Source: Pseudoscleropodium purum (Eukaryota > Streptophyta > Bryopsida > Hypnales > Brachytheciaceae). Taken from it: 64,000 bases of DNA. Below the pieces are notes generated by a model. The model saw only the letters and a list, made by a program, of their open reading frames with translations, did no database searches and was not told the origin of the DNA. Below are positions 38,201-47,202 of the stretch, in pieces (position 1 is the first letter of the stretch; each line of letters begins with the position of its first letter). Location of the stretch: NCBI GenBank assembly GCA_963969395.1, contig OZ017796.1:45932243-45996242 (forward strand), given 5' to 3'. The translations under genes were made by a program, and so were the position numbers.

Positions 38201-39384
38201 TCTCGAAACTGATCAAAAGGAAGAACACATACGTACTTGCGGATCTCATGAAGGCGTTCATGGATTCACAGAAGACTGTAGCCTTCATTCCGGAGTTCGT
38301 GCAAGAAGTGGCGGACTTCAAATCATACTTCAAGGGCTTCCATCATGATGGGGTGAACAAAATCATCGGGCTCGGAGATAAACACCTCTTCAAGTTCTAC
38401 GTCGTGGAGGATGGTGTGGATCGTGGATGGCCGGTCATGAGGTACAAGCTCAAGGCCACAGATTCTTCGTGGCTGCCTCCTGGCGCACGTATCAAAATGT
38501 GGATAGCGAACAAAAATGGACAACCCAATATTCCACAGGGGGACCCTCGACCTGTGCCTTTCAAGGCACTCTGGGGGAATGTGGACATTAATACCAGAAG
38601 GCGAAATGCAAAAAAAAAAAGTCGCAAGGGCTACAGAGTGCAATGAGAAACAGACATTCATCAAAAACGGAATAGCAAAGTTCATTGAGTTCTGGAAATC
38701 GGGAATGGCCAGAGATAGACAGTACGCACAGGGAATGGCAGGCTGTGTGGCTTACTGGGAAAGAATTCAATCGGAGATCAATTCGGCGCTGCCTCAAACT
38801 CCTGCATTGCTTCAAGAAGGATTATGGCCGCTCTCTGACTGGACAAGAGATCACACGTCGACTTTTGTAGACAAGGGGGTGGAGGAGAATTATTCAGTAG
38901 ACACCACTCCGGAGGACGAAGGGGATCCCACTCCATACTGCGGACCTGCGAAGGACAGGCCGCGCTTGAGATTCAATCCATTCAGGGATGTTCTGCTCGG
39001 AGACTTTGTTCTTTGTCGACCATGTCACAACAATCATCTGCCTGTCTGGCTGGGACGGGTACTCCAATGTGTGGACATGTCTCCGGGGCCCACGTATGGT
39101 AATTTTAAAATTGAGTGGTGGACTCCGATGAAAGCCAAGAGGGAGTCAAAAGCGCTCATTGCGAGGGAGTGCTGGACCCGAAGATGGCACAAGGAACTCT
39201 GTCTTTCGTAGATGGTCCATGTCAACATTGTCTTGTACTCGTACAGAATGCCCTCGCACGCAAAGAAAGGACCTCCCACATCTCATGTCATCCCGGAGGC
39301 ATCCGTTGCTGCTGCTATTGCGAATCTGGAGGCCGCAGGGGCAGCTTTGGACAGAGATGCAGACGAGGGCGGAGAGGATTACTG
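35233..39384 (+). pseudogene. DUF7869-like transposase-type gene of the 13-kb element
   Basis: ATG 35233 opens a long exon to a GTAAGT donor at 37165, broken by one TAG at 36019-36021. Acceptor CTTCAG gives exon 2 from 37367, in phase. Exon 2 encodes a Cys-bearing segment (SNFSKCTECDFL), then HDKMDTTKTAIPRM, GMLTHGHGDGAY and WPGDSNITISSICRVL. After a frame change near 37860-37950 come LFLQLDNSAKDNKNRFLMAF and FLIVGHTHEDIDAHFSYLSK. This series is the DUF7869 pattern (LDN..(K/R)NKN, GHTHxDIDxxF) found in many multicopy eukaryotic genes. The Asp-rich motifs suggest an RNase H-like DDE fold. A second frame change falls in a poly-A run near 38611. The C-terminus has LGDFVLCRPCHNNHLPVWLG and ends at 39384 after another TAG (39209-39211). 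I infer it to be the mobility gene. Confidence 0.65.
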
Positions 39385-40062
39385 ACATATCGCCTCGGAC
39401 CTATCGGCTGCCAGCCGATACAATAGTTTAGCTCTGGAGTTGTGTCACCATCACATTGCTAGACGGATCCGAGTCCTCGCTGCAGGTGTCGGCTGCCAGC
39501 CGATATTAAGGGCTCGCTGCATGTCGATCGCATGGTTCTTGAACAGGATGTTTTCACTTCAGGATGATTACATGCATATCCACAATATTTACTCATTTGT
39601 GGATGTGCCTTCATATCTTATAGGTTGGGACTATAAGTCTTATGACTAGTCAGTTTTGACATTTTTAATATGTATCCGTTGGCTGCTGACAAATCACATT
39701 TATTTGAATCTCCTATGGGGACCATGTTACAACTGTTTTATCTTCAGTGCATAGGCGATTTGCTCATTTCTCTATCTTTCATGTTCGTTGTCTTGCTTTT
39801 TGGTTTTGCGCACTTTACTGTGCTGTCTTATCGGCTGCCAGCCTATATGTCAATGGGCACGAGATGGGTGCACGGTCATAGGCTCCGGTTCTGCTATTGC
39901 ATAGAAACCGGTCCAAAATAAAACAATCCACTTTTTTTTTGTACCCTCGGTTCTTCTGAACAAGGTGTGGGTGGGCTGCCGACACTTTTTAATCATTTGA
40001 AGCATGTTCTCTACCTTTTTTAATGTGGCTATGGACTATGAATTTGTCCATAATTTGTGCAA
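39385..40062. other. right subterminal region of the 13-kb element
   Basis: Non-coding. Contains palindrome copies at 39402, 39487 and 39829, degenerate copies near 39672 and 39970, and a drop in GC towards the right inverted repeat. Small open frames (39440-39921) are not supported. Confidence 0.6.
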
Positions 40063-40084
40063 TTGTCCATAATTAGTTAAATAT
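40063..40084 (-). repeat. right terminal inverted repeat of the 13-kb element
   Basis: A 22-bp perfect reverse complement of 26923-26944. Just inside, TTATGGACAA-type sequence is repeated (40032-40054), giving a second, inner copy of the end motif that the left end lacks. Confidence 0.85.
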
Positions 40085-40373
40085 AGGTTCTATGAAGATT
40101 AAGTTGGAGTAAGCTCACTATTATGTAAAACGATATGGACGGAATTGGTATATTGTGAGTGTTTTTTTACCCACCTTTGGTAAACAAGCAAACACAACCA
40201 GGTTCTAAAATTTTTGGTTTCTATCTTATGGGTGTCCTAACATCAGTCCATTGTGCCTTCCAAGCAATGGATCTTTTTAGATTTCCTACTTTTATGATTT
40301 TAGAAAACTTTTGACTTCCTAACTTTTTATTATAGATGCTCACTATCTAATCTTAGACTTTTTAATCAACTTC

Positions 40374-40650
40374 TTTATAAATTCTATGATTCTAAACTTG
40401 ACAGTGTTTTGTAGATTCTAAAGTAATCTTATGTTTCAAAGTCAAAGCTTTGCCATGTTTTGCAAATTCCCCAAATTTTCTAACAATCCTAAGTTCCAAA
40501 GTCAAAGCTTTGCCATGTTTTGCAAATCCCTCAAATTTTCTAGTAATCTTAAGTTTCAAAGTCAAAGCTTCGTCGTGTTTTGCAAATTCCCCCAATTTTT
40601 GAGCAATTCTTAATTTTAAAGTCAAAGCTTCACCGTATTATGAAAAAAAC
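40374..40650. repeat. 60-bp minisatellite
   Basis: Four units of exactly 60 bp share AAGTCAAAGCTTTGCCATGT and TTTTGCAAATTCC. Because 60 is a multiple of three, open frames run through on both strands (for example repeated FQSQSFAMFCKF). These are repeat artefacts and not genes. Confidence 0.9.
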
Positions 40651-42784
40651 TGAAACTGGTATCTAAACTTTAGAAAGTTGGTTCCAACCCAACTTCTCTT
40701 AATGACACAACATTTAGTACGTGGACTTTGAGAGTTTTGGTTCCAATCCAAAATCTCTTTAAACAATAAAAAAATAAGCTTTAAAAAGACCCCAATGTCC
40801 TACAAACAAACTTCAAAATAAGGCTTAACCCTTGCCCCCCCAGGGGATGAAATCTGTCCATACTAAATCAGTTCGTGACTCCCACGTACTAGTGTCAGAA
40901 TTTTTTTTATAGTCAAAATCACTGGACTTGAACGGAAAAGGAGTTGGATACAGTACAATACAATTAGGCGCTTGAAATTAGGTAGGGTTTGTCCGTTTCG
41001 GAGCATTGATTCAACAGATATCAAAACTAGGACACGATGGTTTGTCCTTCTATTCAGGAAAGTGACCAGCACTCACAGGTCACAGTTCATTGGGCTTAGA
41101 ATTTGTCTTGTAGCCTTGGGCAATGAGTCCTTCTTTCGCGTGAGCCCCTCTGCTGCATGGACTTGCAGAACTGGTAACTAGTATCGTGGCATTTGATGCT
41201 TGCTGGCGTCACATCTCCATAGACCCGCCCATTGCCCGAATTCTTTGTTGTATAGCTTGTTGGTCATGCAAGTATTGGTCCCCAAAATTTATGTAGGCAC
41301 TATTCATACCATTTTGCCCAAATACCCAGAAATTTTCACACAATTCCATCCAATTTGTCACCTAATACAAATTTCGAAGCTCTAGATTGCGTAGAGAAAA
41401 GTGTGTACGATTCCTTCCTTTGCCCTCATCGTTGGCTGAATTCTGAAAATCCCACTATTGGAAGTGTATGTGCCTTCGGATTTGGGCCAATTCATCTAGT
41501 CTATTTTAAATCCATGCGGTCATTTCAGCCGGTTCTTCTACTAATCTGTCAAAATTGCACAATTTCTGCAAGGGCTTCAAACTGTGGCTGCAACAATCTA
41601 CTAGACCTTAGGCGGTGAGGGGTTAAGCGACCAAGTGACACAAAAGAGGGGTGGTTGAAGGAAATAAGAGAGTCCTTATATACTCTCTCAAGGCTTGGAG
41701 TGCCCTCCAAGTCAAGCCTTATCCCCTTCAAGGTAATCTTATGATTTGAAATTTTCAATCTAATCCTTTCAATTTTGATTTCTACATTAGACCCAACTTC
41801 TAATTTTAAGAGAAATATTCCAAATGGCAAATGGATTGTGCCAATGGCTTTAGAATGCAATTTTCTTTTGACTACAAGATCCCTACCCCCTATTTCAACC
41901 TCAAAATCCTAAAGAATCTTAGCGGTGACTGAAAATCCCAAATGGATAAAAACACAAGTTTTGGAGTTTTTATTTTTTGACAAAAATAACTAGCCTAGGC
42001 TATAAGGTAGGTTCAAGGGAGTAAAAAAAGATCCTAAGTTTGTTTTATTCTGATGTTGTGTGCTCCCGATACGTTGGTCAATTCCATATTTGATCCTTGA
42101 ATTTGCCAATTTTGAAGGATCTTGCTACTTTTGGCATCTCCCGCTATCAGAATGTCACAAAACTTGTCAAAGCGCTTTATAAATTTGAAAAAAGATATAC
42201 TAATTTTTAGTGAGATTTTACCGCACTCATGGTAATTTCCACAATTTTACCATGTCAGATTCAGACGGTTGACTTTTTCGAAAAAGATTTAGGATGATCA
42301 GAAAAAATCGAGATTTTTGGAGGAACCTCTCATGGAATTTCTTAAGACTTGTGTAAATTTACAATTTTACCTTGCATCCATGGAAAAGGAGAACAAATTC
42401 CTCTACCTCTTTTAACTTCTGATAAAATAGGAAATCGTCTACAAAAAGGGAAATCTTGGCGAAGTGATGGCTTCGTTGGCCTCCTAGTGTAATTCCTACA
42501 TTGAATCACCATACTTAAGTTATAGATGTCTTTTGATGCTCTAGTTTGAATTTCTTCACCTATAGGCTATAGGTTTCGTCAATGGAATGGAGAAATTGAA
42601 ACCTATCACGGGAAATCTATACTAGGGTTCTCACAAGATTCCCTCAGACTAGTTTTAGCCAATTTATGTCTCATTACACAGGTAGGTGTAGATAGTCGGA
42701 CAATTTCTACTAAACACACTTACTATATACAAAAGGTGGATTTCTACCCTATCTACATGTGGGTTTGTGTGGTGTATGTATAAA
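40651..42784. other. AT-rich intergenic DNA
   Basis: No gene is supported. The open frames at 40863-41181, 41355-41618 and 41549-41860 show no family features and no splice structure I could follow. Confidence 0.45.
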
Positions 42785-43055
42785 ACTAAGTAGAAAGTGA
42801 CTAGGAGGTGTATTGCTATGTGCAATACAGGTTTGGGTTGAACACACATTTCTGGTCTTTTCTCACTTAAAACCACATTCAAAACTATAGAAATCGAAAA
42901 AAATAAAGACTAAGTGGAAAGTGACTAGGAGGTGTATTGCTATGTGCAATATAGATTTGGGTTGAATACACATTTTTGGTCTTTTCTCACCTAAAACCAC
43001 ATTCAAAACTATAGAAATCGAAAAAAATAAAGACTAAGTGGAAAGTGACGAAATC
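42785..43055. repeat. 124-bp tandem repeat, about 2.2 copies
   Basis: ACTAAGTRGAAAGTGACTAG begins at 42785 and 42909, and a partial third copy starts at 43033; spacing is 124 bp. The two complete units differ at only a few positions, so the duplication is fairly recent. Confidence 0.9.
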
Positions 43056-43179
43056 AGGACTGACATGTATTAATATAGATGGCAACCCAATTTAGTACAT
43101 TTATATGTTATTATTTATATAGTATTTTTTATTGCAATCTGTAAAAAATTACACCTATTTAAATTTGAGTGAGATTTGT

Positions 43180-43440
43180 GTATTTTAAAATTAATATAAA
43201 CTTGTCATTTGATTTTTTTAAACATGAATGTGGCTCATATATGATTTTTCTTGACTTTGTTCTTTTAAATACAACGTTTAAGGATTTAAATAATTTCTCA
43301 TGGCCATTGACAATGACCTAATCGCTAAAAAAATATTTTAAAATGAAATTTATGTGCCTTGAAATTATTTTGAACTTGTCATTTGATATTTTTTCAATAA
43401 TGTTGTGGAACAAGGTTGTTAGTGTGCGAGCCTATGAGCA
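43180..43440. repeat. dispersed copy of the ~170-bp repeat
   Basis: Shares the marker series TTGATTTTTTTxxAC, GTGGCxCA.ATATGATTTTTC, TTTCTCATGGCCATTGACAA and GTGYCTTRAAATxATTxTGA with 24330-24960. About one and a half units are present. Confidence 0.7.
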
Positions 43441-45858
43441 GAAATTTTTTGTTCAAAAATATGGATGAAGTACCTATGATTGTAGGTGAATGTAAATTTT
43501 TTTTATTACAAAATGTTAGTTCATTTCAAAAAGATTTAAATCATTTAAGTCAATTTAAGTATAATTTTTTTTTTAAATCAAATATCTTGCAATGAATATA
43601 GTCAAAGTTACACCAATTTCTACCACAAATTATTATACTAATTTATTACAAGATCTACAATTAAACATGTCTAAAGGAAATTAAATTTTTTAAAGGTAAA
43701 CGGTTATACAAATGGCATTTAGTAGTGATTTTGGATGGAAAAAAAAGCCTTGGGCCTTAAAAAACAATTATAAACAAATTCTCTAGAAATTATGAAATGA
43801 AAAAGTGAAAAAGAAAAAAACCAACATTCAAATTATAGCTATAAAACACACAAATCTAATCATAATATAAATCAATACATAATAGTTTTGCTCAATAGAT
43901 ATATATATCTCATGAGATTAGGTCGTTGTAGACTGAGTTGTAAAATCCGTAGTGCTAAAAGAATCAGAAGTTTCTCTACCCTTAGATGTTGAACCATCTA
44001 TAAAATTTAAAACATTCAACGTATATGTAGGTTTCCTATGTTTTGGTTTAAGGGTACCAAACTTTGTAAATACTGATTCCATTTGCTCAGCATACATCAG
44101 AAGATCAAAAGACTTTTCTGGACTCAAGAAAAGATTTTGTTTCTTCTTTGATACAAGTCCACACGTCATTCCCTCACTACAAATGCAAGTGAAACCATGT
44201 TAGGCGCGTAGAACATAAAGAATTTTGTATAGAAAAACAAATCAAAATTGTGAAAACTTACTTACTAGGTTTGTCCTTTTGAACAAACTTCCAAGGCACC
44301 ACATTCATGGCATCCGGATCTTGTGAGGCCACCACTGGAGGAGGAGGTTGTGTGACTTCAGCTGTCATTGTGGCCATAATAGGCTTCTTCATGGGTAGAA
44401 ATACAACGTCAAAAAGGTCCTTCTGCTTTTCTAGTGCAACAATGTGGCAACTAATGTCATGACATTTTGTAATGCCTAAACCTGTCATATTGAAATATAG
44501 GATTCATCAGTTTAAAAATACATTACATTAAAGAACAATTGAAAGCACAATCCAATAGAAATAACTAACCCATAGATGCCGTGTAGTCCAAAACTAAATC
44601 TCCATTCTTTTGTTGTTTCTTCAATGAAGAATTGTAGAAACCTTGCATCCTTTTTCCAAGCCCCCCGCCATGGAATTGAAGTTGCCTTGTTTACTAACAT
44701 GGTGTCCTCCGTAGTATAGTTCAAATACATGTCATCTCGTTGAAGGTCAACTTTTGCCTTCTTGTATGCCTTCGTGAAATTGTAAGAGAAATTTGACTTT
44801 CCTTTGTTACCAAGATCCTTCACCAAGACAATGATTCCAAACTTCATAGTCTGCATGCAATACAAAATAATACACATCAAAAGAAATTACAAAATTTGCA
44901 TTAAAAAATGATTTCAAATAAAAATTAAAAAGCCAAAAACTCATATCGTTGTGCTCTTATCAACTATAGATGTTAAGTGCATTTGATTGTTGCCCAAACA
45001 CTTGACCCTCACCACCAATTTAGGGTGAGCTTCACACAATCCCACAATAACACCCTTTGATTCTGTGCACCATGAATGGAATATAATCATGCATTCATTG
45101 TCTTGCAAATGCAGTTCTACAAAGAGAAATGCATTATTGAGGGCTTCATACTCCAAGTTGGAGTTCTATCTAGGCACCGCATGTATTGTAAAGGAGACCT
45201 TCGAAACTGGCAAATTTTCTTGGCAATTGAATAGGATGAGGTCTACTCCAAAGTGATAGTTAACTTTATCGTCATATGTTTGAGCCTTCCTTGGTGTCAT
45301 CTAGAAAAGAACATGACAATTTTCCATCAATCAATAACTGCTACATTAAATTTTCACATCATTCTACAATTTGTACATTCAACACAATAAAATCGTACAA
45401 TTATATTATGTGTTCAAAACATTCAAATAGGAAAATTTACCTTCTTCAAGAAGTGTAGTTGTTTGGCACTTCTTTCTCCATGTCATCTTGAACGTCTATG
45501 ATCAATATATTAAGAATCAACTCTTCCGAGGTGGTGTCATCATCATCACCAAGGGTGATGACTTGTGTATCTTGAATTATCATGTCCTTCATGAACTCTT
45601 GCATACGGCCTTCCTCTTCATTCCATTACAAGGTCCACTTTGCATCTGAGAGCCTTGATCCACCATAGAAGATGATGGAACTTGGCCACTTCCTTCAACT
45701 TGTTTTTGCCTTTGGCCTTTGCTTTTGCCTCCTTCTCTGCCTCCTTCACCTTCTCTTTCTTCACCATCTTCTGTAAGTACTCATCTTCTATCTTTTCTTT
45801 TGTTGCTTGAATCTCTTGTTCTTTTTTCTTTTTTTTGTCAACCAACATCTTCCTTGCA

Positions 45859-46055
45859 TAGGGTTGACAAATCAGTACGTCCGCCCAAAAATAGCGTCCG
45901 TAACCCGGACGTCCGTCCTCACGGACACCAGCGGACGCAACATCCCTCCCGCCGTCGGAAGGTGGACGGGCGGGGCGGACGGCGTCCGCAAATGTCAGCG
46001 GACGCTGCGGACACAGCGTCCGCGTCCGGACGTCCCGGACGTCCTGTCAACCCTG
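45859..46055. mobile_element. hAT-type MITE, GC-rich, inserted in an exon
   Basis: The 197-bp insert has termini TAGGGTTGACA / TGTCAACCCTG and an exact 8-bp duplication, TCCTTGCA, at 45851-45858 and 46056-46063. Internally it is packed with CGTCC/GGACG motifs in an AT-rich setting. Eight-base target duplications and CAGGG-type ends indicate the hAT superfamily. It splits the coiled-coil coding segment of the surrounding minus-strand pseudogene. Confidence 0.88.
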
Positions 46056-46550
46056 TCCTTGCAATGGCCTTTTTCTTCCTTGCTTCAGTCATCTCATCAA
46101 ATTTGAGAACCTCCAAGTCTATAACACCGAGTCCATCGAAAGACTTTCGATAAACACTCTCAGAAGGATGAGTAAATGTCATTGGACAATCAAGATACCA
46201 CCCTCCCCCAGCAAAATGAGCTATTGTGAATGTTTAGAGCTGGCTAGTGGTATACATGTATTCCGCCGAGCTGTAGTCTATCCATATTGACATAAATGGA
46301 GGAAGATCCCCTTGTGCTATAGCATTCTTTGCAAGAAGTTCAAGCTTGTAGTAATTGGTCCAATCCATGGAAATAATTATGAAATGCAAATTCAAAAATT
46401 CAGCCTAAGAACACAATAAATAATGACAATGTATGCAACCTAATGAACACATGTAGATAAGAGTCTCTGAAATGCAATATATAAGAGTAGGCAGGAAAAA
46501 AATATATTCATCAGAATACAACACAAATCAAGCTTTCTATTTTTGAGAAG

Positions 46551-46641
46551 TTCAAAAGTTTGAGTACCATAGGGATCCTCCTAAATCTTAGTCGGACCTG
46601 ACTTAGGTTTAGGGGGGTTCTATTGGTACTTCCACTTTTGG
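46551..46641. repeat. ~93-bp foldback hairpin, copy 1
   Basis: CAAAAGTTTGAGTACCATAG pairs imperfectly with its inverse ...TTGGTACTTCCACTTTTGGC, with GGxCCTGA near the turn. Same family as the copies at 49.85-51.95 and 60.53 kb. Confidence 0.7.
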
Positions 46642-46898
46642 CATTTCAAAGAATAGCATTACAAATTTTTTATTCATCAATTGAAAAGACCATCGTGCAC
46701 ATAATACAAATTAAAATTATTATCGGAAAAGAACTCATTTAACAACTTGATTTGATCCGTCATAGTTCATAAAAGAGTCAAACTTTTTAAAGGTATTTGT
46801 TCCCCTCAAAGCAAGTCCAAACGCGTGATCCTAGAGTTTTATTCTCCAACCTTTGATGTACTCCACAAGATATTCTGGCTAAAGTAGGACATTGTAGC

Positions 46899-47202
46899 CA
46901 GGGTTGACACGACGTTCAGACGTCCGGGATGCGGACACTATGTCCGCAGTGTCCGCTGACATTCGCGGTCCCGGCAGACACAGCGTCCGCCTGTTCCCCG
47001 TCCGCCCTGTCCGTCCGTCCGCCCGATTATGACCGTCCAATCGACGCGCGGACTGATGTGGTCCGCACGATCTGGGCGTCCGCCCCGCCCGTCCGCCCCA
47101 CCCCGCCCCGCCCGCTTTCTGATAGTGGGAGGGACACTGCGTCCGCCAGCGTCCGGATTACGGACGCTTTTTTCGGGCGGACGTAGAGATTCATCAACCC
47201 TG
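46899..47202. mobile_element. hAT-type MITE, GC-rich, 304 bp
   Basis: Starts CAGGGTTGACACG and ends ...TTCATCAACCCTG. Flanks ATTGTAGC (46891-46898) and ATTGTAGT (47203-47210) match at 7 of 8 positions, a slightly decayed 8-bp duplication. The interior is dominated by GTCCG/CGGAC repeats. Same family as 45859-46055. Confidence 0.82.

Larger units (their letters stand above)
26963..39847. repeat. dispersed 19-bp palindrome family, consensus TATCGGCTGSCAGCCGATA
   Basis: Near-complete copies start at 26963, 27153, 27335, 27511, 28269, 28625, 29589, 29971, 30613, 32042, 32634, 33608, 33700, 33757, 33839, 35024, 35089, 35154, 35571, 35925, 37210, 37298, 39402, 39487 and 39829. Degenerate copies lie at 34255 and 39672, and half-copies cluster at 33923-34052. 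Each is 9 bp + 1 + 9 bp. The commonest changes are TA to TG at the first or last dinucleotide (TGTCGG, CCGACA). Most lie in introns or between genes. Three lie inside coding frames (29971, 35571, 35925) and are read in the same phase, giving xxQP(T/I). I found none outside the element. Confidence 0.92.
26923..40084. mobile_element. 13.2-kb TIR-bounded DNA element carrying a multigene cargo
   Basis: A 22-bp perfect inverted repeat (starting ATATTTAACTAATTATGGAC) occupies 26923-26944 and, inverted, 40063-40084. The similarity continues inward (AATTATGGACAAATCCATAGTCC at 26933-26955 against 40032-40054) after an ~18-bp tandem duplication on the right. Between the ends the DNA changes to markedly higher GC with long open frames, and a 19-bp palindrome recurs throughout; I saw neither outside these borders. 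Contents: DUF7869-like gene (+), ParB/methyltransferase-like gene (-) and two FCP1-like genes (-). The target duplication is ambiguous, because TTAA within ATATTTAA is itself palindromic. If the ends are really CTAATTATGG, a TTAA target would fit. All its genes carry stops or frameshifts, so this copy looks inactive. Confidence 0.8.

Noticed and set aside
26963..39847. CRISPR array
   Set aside because: The 19-mers are palindromic, irregularly spaced, in a plant-type genome with introns, and lack spacers of uniform length.
40392..40625. Open frames on both strands with repeated FQSQSFAMFCKF / LTLKLRI peptides
   Set aside because: Produced by a 60-bp tandem repeat whose length is a multiple of three.
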